A stretch of 64,000 bases of DNA, taken from the NCBI RefSeq assembly GCF_017894385.1, contig NZ_CP059560.1, positions 3,038,001 through 3,102,000 of the forward strand, written 5' to 3'. This document shows positions 1 through 8,036 of the stretch, piece by piece; the first letter of the stretch is position 1; every line of letters starts with the position of its first letter. The position numbers and the translations under genes are program-made. This DNA comes from Aromatoleum petrolei. GTDB lineage: Bacteria > Pseudomonadota > Gammaproteobacteria > Burkholderiales > Rhodocyclaceae. The notes below the pieces were generated by a model. That model was not told the origin of the DNA. It saw only the letters and a program-made list of their open reading frames with translations, and did no database searches.

Positions 1-50
1 GCACCGCGCACTGCGTTGCCGCGAGCGCGATGGTCAAGTGAGCCGTGCCG

Positions 51-1217
51 TCATGCCGGCTTTGCGACATCGCGCGAGCGGAAGGCAAGCCAGACGAGCG
101 CCGCAAGCAGCGCCGCGAACAGGAAGGCGCCCTGGTTCTGCACCAACCAGCGCATGTCGACCAGGTTGCGCCAGGTTGCGGGACTGGCCCCCCCCACGAG
201 CGCGAGCTTGCGCAGCCACCAGATCACGGCAGGGAGCACGATGGCGAAGCCGCCGACCAATCCGAGCCATTCCCGGCGCTCGCGGGCGTCCAGCGTCGGC
301 CACAGCGCCAGGGCGAGCGGGATCAGCATGAGGCAGTCGTATTCCTTGAGGCGCGGCAGCAGCAGTGCCACGCCGGCGACTGCCACGAAAGCTCGCAACA
401 TCGAGGTCGGAGCGCGTTCGACAGCACGCAGCGTGAGGACGAGGACGAACGCTGCCCACACGGCATAGGCCGCGACGATCGACAGTCCGCTCTGCAATTC
501 GAGGCCGGACTTGCGCACCAGTATCGAGAAGCCGAAGCCCGGCACCTCGTTCGCATGATCCACCGCGGTGCGCAACCAGTCAGCAAAGTGCGTCGGGAAG
601 AGCAGCGCATCGCCCCCGTACCACGCGGCGACGGCAATCGCGCCGGCGAGCGGGAGGAGCATCTCGCGCCGCTGGAAGAACGGTAGCAGCAGATAGGCGG
701 CATACAGTGGTTTGAACGGCGCCATCGCCACCCCCAGCGCTGCCACCGGCCGTCCTCCGGCCCCCCGCCAGATCAGCCAGGATAGCGCGCCATAGAAGGG
801 AACGCCCATGTTTCCCGACACCAGCTCGGATACGAACACGCCTGCGGCCGGTGCCAGCACGAGCAGGGCGACGGCCTGTGGCGATCCGCCGATACGCCCG
901 GCCACGTACAGGAACAGGGCGCAGCCCGCCGCATACGTGAGGACGTAGATGTACCCGAGCACGGTCGTGCCGGCCAGGGACGCCAGTCCGGCCATCAGTC
1001 GGGTGCCGGCGTAGGGGTAGGTGTGCGGCAGGAAGTAGTCGGTGCAGTCACCGACGAAGCGGTACGGGTCACCGTGCGCGAGAGTCGCCTCGATGGCGCA
1101 GCGATAGACCGTGGCATCCCACAGGTAGGCGCGGTGCTCCAGCAACAGGGACAGCCCGAACAGCAGGCCCGGGACCAGGCACAGCGCGAGGCCGGTGCGA
1201 AGCAGCATCGCGTTCAT
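51..1217 (-). CDS. GT87-type polytopic membrane glycosyltransferase
   Basis: A 388-residue integral membrane protein with about ten hydrophobic segments spread over its length, starting with an uncleaved segment at residues 5-25. The architecture, with a long first periplasmic loop after the first segment (containing LWDATVYRCAIEATLAHGDPY), fits the GT-C fold GT87/DUF2029 family, whose characterised members transfer mannose from polyprenol-phosphate-mannose outside the cytoplasmic membrane. Its ATG overlaps the stop of the upstream polyprenol-phosphate sugar synthase by 4 bp, so donor synthesis and use look co-translated. The acceptor is unknown. Assignment is by architecture and context rather than by catalytic residues. 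The 50 bases beyond its stop hold no gene I can support. Confidence 0.7.
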   Translation of the reverse strand: MNAMLLRTGLALCLVPGLLFGLSLLLEHRAYLWDATVYRCAIEATLAHGDPYRFVGDCTDYFLPHTYPYAGTRLMAGLASLAGTTVLGYIYVLTYAAGCALFLYVAGRIGGSPQAVALLVLAPAAGVFVSELVSGNMGVPFYGALSWLIWRGAGGRPVAALGVAMAPFKPLYAAYLLLPFFQRREMLLPLAGAIAVAAWYGGDALLFPTHFADWLRTAVDHANEVPGFGFSILVRKSGLELQSGLSIVAAYAVWAAFVLVLTLRAVERAPTSMLRAFVAVAGVALLLPRLKEYDCLMLIPLALALWPTLDARERREWLGLVGGFAIVLPAVIWWLRKLALVGGASPATWRNLVDMRWLVQNQGAFLFAALLAALVWLAFRSRDVAKPA

Positions 1218-1969
1218 CGCGCCTGCTGCTCCGCGAGGCCCGTGCGCGGCATCGCTGGCGCGCCATGCGCCAGTGCCCAGCGCGCGAACTCGACGATTTC
1301 GCGCGTGCCGAGCTTCGATGTGCCGAGCCTTCGATCCGGGAAATGCACCGGAACTTCGCGGATGTCCGCTCCCGCGCGGGCCGCGTTCTGCAGCATCGCG
1401 ACGATGAAGACGTATCCCTGGGCGCTCACATCGGTGAAGCGCGCAGCGCGCAGTGCCGAGGCACGCCAGGCCCGGAATCCGGCCGTGCAGTCATGCACGG
1501 GCGCGAGTCCCAGCCAGTGGCGGGCGACCAGATTGCCGGCCCGGGACAGCAGTCGTCGCCGCCAGCCCCAGTCATGCGGCGTGCGGTTCCCGCCCAGGTA
1601 GCGGCTGCCGATGGCGACCTCGGCGCCGTCGTCGATGGCCGCGAGCAGTCGTGGAAGATCGGACGGGTTGTGGGAGAAATCGGCATCCATCTGGATCACG
1701 ACGTCGGGAGCGTGATGCGCCAGCGCATGGTTCAAGCCGCGCACGTAAGCCGCGCCGAGACCCGTGCGTGGGCCGCTCAGCAACGACACGCCGGGGAGGC
1801 AAGCGGCGCAGGCGAAGACCTCGGCCGCGGTGCCGTCGGGGGAGTCGTCGTCGACCACGAGAACGCGCACCCGCCGCTCCGGTGCCGCAAGCGCGGCGTG
1901 CACCGCCACGATCAGGCGCCCGATGTTGCCGCGTTCGTTATAGGTGGGAATGACGACGACGATCTTCAT
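1214..1969 (-). CDS. DPM1-like polyprenol-phosphate mannose/sugar synthase (GT2)
   Basis: A 251-residue soluble GT2 enzyme close in size to dolichol-phosphate mannose synthases (about 240-260 residues). It starts with the nucleotide-binding strand VVVIPTYNERGNIGRL, followed by VVDDDSPDGTA near residue 40 and the metal-binding QMDADFSHNP near residue 94. The later segment SRYLGGNRTPHDWGWRRRLL is typical of DPM1 proteins. It should transfer a sugar, probably mannose from GDP-mannose, to undecaprenyl phosphate at the inner membrane face. It lacks the C-terminal membrane domain of GtrB-type synthases. The following GT87 gene overlaps it by 4 bp and would use the lipid-linked sugar. The sugar identity is inferred from family and context. 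Confidence 0.85.
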   Translation of the reverse strand: MKIVVVIPTYNERGNIGRLIVAVHAALAAPERRVRVLVVDDDSPDGTAAEVFACAACLPGVSLLSGPRTGLGAAYVRGLNHALAHHAPDVVIQMDADFSHNPSDLPRLLAAIDDGAEVAIGSRYLGGNRTPHDWGWRRRLLSRAGNLVARHWLGLAPVHDCTAGFRAWRASALRAARFTDVSAQGYVFIVAMLQNAARAGADIREVPVHFPDRRLGTSKLGTREIVEFARWALAHGAPAMPRTGLAEQQAR

Positions 1970-2106
1970 GAGAACTCGTTGCTAGGCGATGGCTGCGACG
2001 GGTGAGCGACGAACGTGCGCGCGGAGACGGACACGTCTGCCGGGGCGCGTAGAATACAAGCCCACGCCCCCAGGATCCAGACGCGTTTCATGCAAACGTC
2101 AAGCGC

Positions 2107-4437
2107 ATGAAGATCTCCGTAGTCATCCCCGCGCGCAACGCCGCGGCCTCCATCGACGGCCTGCTCGACTCGCTCGAAGCGCAGTGCCTCGACGGCGTGG
2201 GCGGTTGCGAATTCATCGTCGTCGATGACGGATCGACTGACGCGACGGCACGATTGCTCGCCTGTCGCGCGAAGGTGCGCTTGCTGCGCCACGAGCGCTG
2301 CGCCGGGGCGGGGGCAGCGCGCAACACCGGCGCACGCGCGGCACAGGGTGAGTGGCTGGTGTTCCTCGATGCCGACACGCGCATCCGCGATCGCGACTTC
2401 CTGCGTCGCTGCGTCGGCCTCATCGCTAGCCGTCCCGGTTACGACGCAATCTCGGGCTGCTACCACGACGACAACCCGGGCGGCGGACGTTTCGCGCGTT
2501 ATCTCGACGCGTGCGAAACCGTCATGCGCCGCGGCAGTCTCGATCGCAGCGCGCCCGGCTGCCTCGGCGGCTCGGTGTGTGCGATCCGCCGCGCTGTGTT
2601 CCTCGAGCTGGGCGGCTTCAGCGAGAATCGCCGTGTCGCGCTCGAAGACCCCGACCTGGGATGCCGGCTGGCCGCGGCCGGTTACCGGCTGTGGCTGTCG
2701 GGCGAGTTGCGCGTCGAGCACCGGCAGCCCGGCTTTTCCGATTACGTGCGCGAACTCGTCCCGCGCACGCGCCACTACCTGCAGCTCATCCGGCGCTATC
2801 GCAGCTTCAATCCGATGATGGGGGGCGCGGGCGAAGGGATAGGGCGCGGGGCACTGGTGATCGGCTTGCTGCTCGTACCCGCCGGCCTCGTGTTCCCCGA
2901 GCTGATGGCCGCGGCCCTGTTGCTGCTGGGCGTGGCGGGCTGGCAGGCGCGCACACTGGTGCGCGAGCTCGCGCGCAGGCATGGCGCGGCCGGCGTGCCG
3001 ACGGGACTTGCGTTCCATGCCGCAGCCAGCGCCGCCATCGTCGCCGGCGGCCTGTTGGCGCTGCGGGACATCACGGCGCGCGGACTGCGCAGCATGGCGA
3101 TCGATCTCGCGGTCGTGCTCGCCTACCTCCGCAGCCTGCTGTCGCGCGGTTCGCCGGGCTACCTGATCCAGTTCCTGACCCACCGCTGCAACGCGCTGTG
3201 CGGCCACTGCTTCGACATGCCGCAGCGGCACGCGATCGGACGAGACGCCGAGCTCGACCTCGCGCGCATCCGCCGCGTCGCGGCAAGCACCGGGTCGGTC
3301 GGCCACCTGTCCCTCACCGGCGGCGAGCCCCTGCTGCGCGACGACCTCGCCGAGGTCATCGCGGCCTACTACCGCAGCGGGGTGCGCTCGTTCAGCGTCT
3401 CGACGAATGGCTCCTACCCCGAGAAGATCGCTGCCCTCCTCACGCGCATCCCCGCCATCGCACCCTTCGGGCGCGTCATGGTGACTGTTTCGGTCGACGG
3501 CGTTGGCGACGCGCATGACCGCCTCCGCGGCGTGCCCGGCCTCTTCGCTCGGGTCGAAGAGTCGCTGCGCCTGCTGTGCGAGGCCGGCCCGTGGCTGCCC
3601 CAACTGCGCGTGCATGCGTGCGTCGCTGCCACCGCGGCGAACGCCCCGGAAGTCCCGGCGATTCTCGCGCGCCTGCGGCGATTTCCGCTGGATCAGGTGG
3701 AGCTCACCCGGCTGCGCGGCACCCCTGCAGATCCGGCCGTCCACGGTCCCGACGACGCGACTTATGCTCAGTTGGGGGCTGCGGTCGCCGCCGCGAACGG
3801 AGGCGCGAGGGGCTTGTCGCGCGCGTTCGCGCTGCTCGACCGCGCGATGTACACGATCGTGCGGTCGCCCGACGCGCCCTGGCCCTGCGGCGGCTGCCTT
3901 GCCGGTCGACGACTCACGGTGATCCGTGGCGACGGCGCGGTGCTGCCTTGCGAGATGATCCGTAGCGTGCGCACGCAGGATGCCTTGTCCCACGACGGAT
4001 TCGTCATCGGCCGGCTGGCCGAGCACGGCGACGATCTGCGCGCGGTCCTGGCGAGCCCGCAGGCCCGCCGCATTACCGATTACATCCGCGATACGCAATG
4101 CCGCTGCTCCTTCGAATGCGCGATCTTCGCGACCATGAGCTACCGTCCGTGGACGCTGCCGCGTTTCCTGCTGCACAGCGTCGCCTCAGGTCGCGGTGGC
4201 TTCGTCGCGCGCGACCGCGGAGAGGAAGCGGTAGAGGGCGAGGCCCAGCAGCAGCGCGAGAATCCAGGGCGCGATCTGGACGGGCATCAACCTGGCGAGT
4301 TCCTTCGCCCCGAGCAGCGCCGCGAGCCCGCCGGCGAGCAGCCAGTATTCTTCGCGCCCCGCGCCGCGGCTCCGCATGTCGGCCCACAGCCAGGCCGCGG
4401 CAGGCACGATCAGCGCGAGGTCGTAGAGGAAGGCTAG
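2107..4437 (+). CDS. GT2 glycosyltransferase fused to a radical SAM/SPASM domain
   Basis: A 776-residue two-enzyme fusion. Residues 1-240 are a GT2 domain (VVIPARNAA, VVDDGSTDA, metal-binding FLDADTRIRD). Residues about 248-320 hold two to three membrane segments. Residues about 352-690 are a radical SAM enzyme with the [4Fe-4S] motif CNALCGHC (C361, C365, C368), the SAM motif TGGEPLLRDD, and a SPASM-like C-terminal region with cysteines in CGGCL, LPCEMI and CRCSFECA (C665, C667, C671). The last 85 or so residues are hydrophilic, unlike any of these domains, and lie antisense to the converging GT87 gene, so the native end may be near 4185. TAGAAT at 2050-2055 is a possible -10 element. Substrates are unknown. 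The fusion suggests sugar transfer coupled to radical modification of a glycan or peptide. Confidence 0.75.
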   Translation: MKISVVIPARNAAASIDGLLDSLEAQCLDGVGGCEFIVVDDGSTDATARLLACRAKVRLLRHERCAGAGAARNTGARAAQGEWLVFLDADTRIRDRDFLRRCVGLIASRPGYDAISGCYHDDNPGGGRFARYLDACETVMRRGSLDRSAPGCLGGSVCAIRRAVFLELGGFSENRRVALEDPDLGCRLAAAGYRLWLSGELRVEHRQPGFSDYVRELVPRTRHYLQLIRRYRSFNPMMGGAGEGIGRGALVIGLLLVPAGLVFPELMAAALLLLGVAGWQARTLVRELARRHGAAGVPTGLAFHAAASAAIVAGGLLALRDITARGLRSMAIDLAVVLAYLRSLLSRGSPGYLIQFLTHRCNALCGHCFDMPQRHAIGRDAELDLARIRRVAASTGSVGHLSLTGGEPLLRDDLAEVIAAYYRSGVRSFSVSTNGSYPEKIAALLTRIPAIAPFGRVMVTVSVDGVGDAHDRLRGVPGLFARVEESLRLLCEAGPWLPQLRVHACVAATAANAPEVPAILARLRRFPLDQVELTRLRGTPADPAVHGPDDATYAQLGAAVAAANGGARGLSRAFALLDRAMYTIVRSPDAPWPCGGCLAGRRLTVIRGDGAVLPCEMIRSVRTQDALSHDGFVIGRLAEHGDDLRAVLASPQARRITDYIRDTQCRCSFECAIFATMSYRPWTLPRFLLHSVASGRGGFVARDRGEEAVEGEAQQQRENPGRDLDGHQPGEFLRPEQRREPAGEQPVFFAPRAAAPHVGPQPGRGRHDQREVVEEG

Positions 4438-5421
4438 CGGCAGCGCGAGCGGCGTCGCGAGGCACAGCACGGCCGCCTGCAGGCCGTGCGATCCCGTGTG
4501 TCGCCGGCCGCGCCACCACACCCACGTGACGATCGCCAGCATCAGCGCGCTGACGAGGCACTGGAGCACCCAGGCCTGATCGATCGTCATCCCCGCGAGG
4601 CGCGCCGCGGACCATGGCGTGACCATCGCCGGCAGCGCAAAGGCGCCGACCGTGAAGGCGTCGAGGTGGAACAGGCTGGTGCCGATGAAGGCGAACCACG
4701 GATCGTCGCCGAGTGCGAGCACGCTGAGCGCGACCAATCCCAGCACGCTCGTACTCGCCGCGGCGAAGGCCCGCCAGTGTCCGCCGGCGAGCAGCGCGAA
4801 GGGAATCAGCACGCCGAAATGCGGCTTCACGCTGGCGAGGCCGATCAGGAGACCTCCCCAGAGCGGACGATTGCGGAGCAGCAGCAGGCCCGCGCCGATC
4901 AGCCCTGCGGTGAGGAAACCGGTCTGGCCGTACATCACGTTGAACAAGGCCGGCGGCGCTGCGAGCGCGAACGGCAGGCCGAGGCGCTCGGGCAGGATGC
5001 GGCGCAGGCTCAGCAGGTAGGGCAGGGCCGTGACGCCCAGCCACCCCGCCCACGCGACCAGATAGGGCAGATAGGCGAGCGGGAGCACCAGCAGAATGAA
5101 GCTCGGCGGATACATCCACGGCGCGAAGCCGACCACGCCTGCCTGCTGCTCCGTGAGCTCGCCGTAGATCCGCCGTGCCGCCTCCTTGCCTGCAGCGGCC
5201 ATTGTGCGTGGCATATAGACGAACTCGGCGGGCAGTTCGCGCACGATGATCGACGCCGCGTAAGTGGGCGTGAAGTCGGTAAACAGGGGCGTATCGCCGC
5301 GCGCGGCGTCGCGGTATCCGCCGATAATCTTCGTGCCGACAAAAATTGCGTAGCCCAGCACGATCAACCACAGCAGTACGCGCGGGAAGGCAAGCCCGCG
5401 CGCAACGACCGGCGGGTTCAG
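4186..5421 (-). CDS. Second GT87-type membrane glycosyltransferase
   Basis: A polytopic membrane protein of about 395-411 residues with some ten hydrophobic segments. It resembles GT87/DUF2029 mannosyltransferases, with a long periplasmic loop after the first segment (GGYRDAARGDTPLFTDFTPTY) and conserved GQTGFLTAGL and SVKPHFGVLIPF. The frame is open far upstream through ccsA, so the start is uncertain. No ATG lies near the expected start; CTG at 5421, TTG at 5367 and GTG at 5361 are candidates, and 5421 keeps the first membrane segment whole. It directly follows ccsA, so it may be the last gene of the cytochrome operon. Its 3' end overlaps the convergent GT2-radical SAM gene by 252 bp. Confidence 0.72.
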   Translation of the reverse strand: MNPPVVARGLAFPRVLLWLIVLGYAIFVGTKIIGGYRDAARGDTPLFTDFTPTYAASIIVRELPAEFVYMPRTMAAAGKEAARRIYGELTEQQAGVVGFAPWMYPPSFILLVLPLAYLPYLVAWAGWLGVTALPYLLSLRRILPERLGLPFALAAPPALFNVMYGQTGFLTAGLIGAGLLLLRNRPLWGGLLIGLASVKPHFGVLIPFALLAGGHWRAFAAASTSVLGLVALSVLALGDDPWFAFIGTSLFHLDAFTVGAFALPAMVTPWSAARLAGMTIDQAWVLQCLVSALMLAIVTWVWWRGRRHTGSHGLQAAVLCLATPLALPLAFLYDLALIVPAAAWLWADMRSRGAGREEYWLLAGGLAALLGAKELARLMPVQIAPWILALLLGLALYRFLSAVARDEATAT

Positions 5422-6242
5422 ATCGCCCCCTTGTGCAGCGCCGTGGAGATGAAGGGGATGCCGAAGAAGGTGAAGAACGCGACGACGAAAGTGCCCGTGA
5501 CCAGCAGCGAGTTGGTCAGCGGTGGCGTGCGGAAGGACGCGCGCACGTGCAGCGTCAGCCCAATCGCGAGCCAGGTCACCAGCGACCAGACCTCCAGCGG
5601 ATCCCACGACCAGTAACGGCCCCACGCGTCTTGTGCCCAGATCGCGCCGGCGACGATGCCCAGCGTGTCGAAGATCAGCGCCAGCGCCATGCAGCGGTAG
5701 GCGGTGGCGTCCAGTTCCGCGTCCCCGGGGAAGCGGGCAAGCGCGCCGGTGCCAATGTCGAACTTGCGGAAGATCGTGATCAGTGCGATACCCAGCGCGA
5801 CAAAGGCTGCGCCGAGAAAGATCTTCAGGAACCCAATGTGGATGAACAGCCATACCGTCCGGTAGGTCGGCGGCAGCGACGAACCGTCCATCGGGATCAG
5901 CATCATCCAGCCCATCAGCAAGGTCACGACCGGCAGCACGAAGGCGGCGAAGGCGCGCACCCGCGGCAACAGCACGTAGCCGAGCCACACTGCGGCGACG
6001 AGGCCCCAGACATTGGCCGACAGCATCTCGAAGGTGTTGATCACCGGCAGGTGGCCGATGCGCATCCAGCGCGCACCGAACGCGGCCGTGTGCAGGAGCC
6101 ATCCGCCGATCAGCAGCAGCAGGATCAGGCGAGGCCAGTCGCGGCGGAACACCAGGGCACTGATGGCCGCAACGGTCGCCAGGCTGTAGGCAACGACGGA
6201 CGCCCAGAAGGCGACGAGTTCGGTTTGCAGCAGGTCGGTCAT
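5418..6242 (-). CDS. ccsA: CcsA/ResC-type cytochrome c synthase subunit (System II)
   Basis: A 274-residue membrane protein with about eight hydrophobic segments and the tryptophan-rich WWD heme-binding motif, here WGRYWSWDPLEVWSLVTW around residues 207-224, flanked by conserved histidines (FIHIG and LTLHVR). In System II, CcsA and ResB form the complex that exports heme and ligates it to CXXCH motifs of apocytochromes in the periplasm. The start overlaps the upstream TPR gene by 4 bp. The resB gene lies four genes upstream in the same run and the undecaheme cytochrome just before that, so this looks like a dedicated synthase for the multiheme proteins encoded here. Confidence 0.9.
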   Translation of the reverse strand: MTDLLQTELVAFWASVVAYSLATVAAISALVFRRDWPRLILLLLIGGWLLHTAAFGARWMRIGHLPVINTFEMLSANVWGLVAAVWLGYVLLPRVRAFAAFVLPVVTLLMGWMMLIPMDGSSLPPTYRTVWLFIHIGFLKIFLGAAFVALGIALITIFRKFDIGTGALARFPGDAELDATAYRCMALALIFDTLGIVAGAIWAQDAWGRYWSWDPLEVWSLVTWLAIGLTLHVRASFRTPPLTNSLLVTGTFVVAFFTFFGIPFISTALHKGAI

Positions 6243-7081
6243 TCTTTCTCGAACATCCTGATCTTGTCGGCGTGCTTTATCTCATATTTCGTCACGCCGC
6301 TCTCATCGGTGGTGCCGGGGATCGGCATCTTCACCGCGACCCCCTTGCCGTCGCGCCGCAGTTCCTCTTCCGTGAAGCCCGGGGGGATGCCGCGGGTCGG
6401 CCCCCACGGGCCGCGACCGAGTTTCGATTCCCATTCCCAGATTGCCGAGCGCGCCTGCGCGACCTTGAGGCGGAAGGGGTCCTTGTCGGTCACCACGTGC
6501 AGGTAGCTGCGCATGCCTCCGAGCGCGGATTCGAGGTCGCCCATCGCCTCCGAGGCCTCGGCATGGCCGAAGTACGCTTCCGCGCGCAGCGGGTCGCGGT
6601 CGATCGCCCCTTCGTAGTACTCGCGCGCCTCACCGAAGCGACCGCGCTGCATCATCACATCGCCCATCAAATGGAAGGCTTCCGCGTCTTCGGGTACCAG
6701 GAACATCGCCTTGAGGAGAGAGTCAGCGGCCTGTTCGGGGAGTCCGCGTTTCAAAGCCTCTCGGGCGAGCGCGTTGAGGGAGTCGAGCGTCGCGCGGCGA
6801 ACTTCACTTACGTGGCCGGCTGCATCCTTGCCCGGGTCGACCTTCAGCCCCGTGCCGGACGCCGGTTCGGCCTCGCGGGACTCGTCGACGCGGAAATTCG
6901 CGGGCGCGTGCGGCGCGACCGACGGGAAAGGCGAGGCGGCGCTGTGCGGATTGCCCGATTCGACGCCGCGGCCAGGCATCAGCGATACCACCGTGGCAAT
7001 GAGGGCGATCGAAAAGGGTACGGCGAGGATCGCGCCACGGCGGTAATCGCGCACCTCGCGAGGCTGAGCGTGAGTGGTCAT
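6239..7081 (-). CDS. Membrane-anchored TPR protein of the cytochrome operon
   Basis: A 280-residue protein with a short basic cytoplasmic start, one hydrophobic anchor at about residues 15-37, a proline/serine-rich linker, and two to three tetratricopeptide repeats at about residues 98-200 (ALKRGLPEQAADSLLKAMFL, MMQRGRFGEAREYYEGAIDR). The C-terminal 70 residues contain no recognised domain. The topology places the repeats in the periplasm, where a TPR domain could hold apocytochrome for the synthase, as CcmI/NrfG-type proteins do in System I. It overlaps the genes on both sides by 4 bp. The chaperone role is inferred from topology and position. Confidence 0.75.
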   Translation of the reverse strand: MTTHAQPREVRDYRRGAILAVPFSIALIATVVSLMPGRGVESGNPHSAASPFPSVAPHAPANFRVDESREAEPASGTGLKVDPGKDAAGHVSEVRRATLDSLNALAREALKRGLPEQAADSLLKAMFLVPEDAEAFHLMGDVMMQRGRFGEAREYYEGAIDRDPLRAEAYFGHAEASEAMGDLESALGGMRSYLHVVTDKDPFRLKVAQARSAIWEWESKLGRGPWGPTRGIPPGFTEEELRRDGKGVAVKMPIPGTTDESGVTKYEIKHADKIRMFEKE

Positions 7082-8025
7082 TTCTGTGCGATTACCCGGG
7101 CGGTGCCGGCCTGCAGGTGGCGCGCGACGGCCTCCTCGTCGATTGCGAAGCGTGTGCCGAAACAGACAAAGCCGCCGTCCGGGCGGTTCAGGTTGCGCGA
7201 ATAGATCGTCATCCCCCGCGCGTGCGTTGCCCAGCGGCCGCCCTTGAGGATCTTCATCGGGCGGTCGATGTCCTCGCGCAGCGAGCCCTTGGCTGCCGGC
7301 GCGGGGTTGCGCAGCCCGTCCTTGAGCGCGAGGTCGTAGGTGTTGTCGTACCAGTCGGCGACATGCTCGTACACGTTGCCCCCCATGTTGTACAGGCCGT
7401 AGGGGGAGCGGCCGTTGGCGAATGCGTCGACGGGCGCGGGGCTGCAGCCGGCGTGTGATTTGAAGCCCGCGAAAGTGTCATCGGGGTACTCATCGCCCCA
7501 CGGGAACATGCGTTTGTCCGTGCCTCGCGCGGCCTTGACCCATTCCATTTCGGTCGGCAGGCGGAAGCCCAGCCATTGCGCGAACTCGGCCGACAGCTCG
7601 TTCGACAGGTGCGTTGCGGGGAGGTCCTGCTCGGGTTCCTTGAGCGTATAGCCGGCGGTGGCGTTTCCGGTCACCGAGCACCCGTCCCTTTCCCCCGCGT
7701 ACTGGTTGCGGTGCTTGACGTTCGGCTGCTCCATGAAGCGTTTGAAATCGCGCGCACGCGCCTCGAACTTGGCGAGATAGAAGCCGTCCAGCCAGATCCG
7801 GACATCCCGGACGTACTCGCCGCCTATCGGTTTCTGATTCTGGGAATAATCGACGTTTTCGATGCCATACCAGAAATTTCCGGCCGGAATGTGGATGAAT
7901 TCGACGCCGTTGATCAGCACCTCGCGCGGCAGGGCGACTGCCGGCGTCTGGGCGTGGGATGGCTGAGGCGAAAGGGCACAGTACAAGGCCGTGGCAATGA
8001 TGGCGACGTGTTGGTAAAGCGGCAT
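7078..8025 (-). CDS. Secreted FGE-fold (SUMF1/PvdO-type) protein 2
   Basis: A 315-residue protein with a Sec signal peptide (cleavage near SHA-Q, residue 25) and a formylglycine-generating-enzyme fold. Landmarks are FIHIPAGNFWYG, DGFYLAKFEARARDF, GFRLPTEMEWVKAARG, YNMGGNVYEHVADWYD and LKGGRWATHARG. The CXXXXC cysteine pair of genuine sulfatase-activating FGEs, expected just after GGRW, is absent, so formylglycine generation is unlikely. Other members of this superfamily act on different substrates (PvdO, EgtB) or serve accessory roles. ATG at 8025 is chosen because it opens the signal peptide and follows the previous FGE-fold gene by 11 bp. It overlaps the TPR gene by 4 bp. Confidence 0.82.
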   Translation of the reverse strand: MPLYQHVAIIATALYCALSPQPSHAQTPAVALPREVLINGVEFIHIPAGNFWYGIENVDYSQNQKPIGGEYVRDVRIWLDGFYLAKFEARARDFKRFMEQPNVKHRNQYAGERDGCSVTGNATAGYTLKEPEQDLPATHLSNELSAEFAQWLGFRLPTEMEWVKAARGTDKRMFPWGDEYPDDTFAGFKSHAGCSPAPVDAFANGRSPYGLYNMGGNVYEHVADWYDNTYDLALKDGLRNPAPAAKGSLREDIDRPMKILKGGRWATHARGMTIYSRNLNRPDGGFVCFGTRFAIDEEAVARHLQAGTARVIAQK

Positions 8026-8036
8026 GTCGGCGTTCC

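Noticed and set aside
1..50. Start of another minus-strand gene at the window edge
   Set aside because: An ATG overlapping the GT87 stop runs into a stop after six codons, and a TTG start beyond it leaves too little sequence to judge.
1966..4176. 736-codon open frame on the minus strand opposite the GT2-radical SAM gene
   Set aside because: Its translation is low-complexity Arg/Ala/Gln-rich, while the opposite strand has clear domain motifs; it is a GC-driven shadow. The same holds for long frames at 14609-16606, 25550-27547, 33840-36119, 44293-46971 and 47066-49498.
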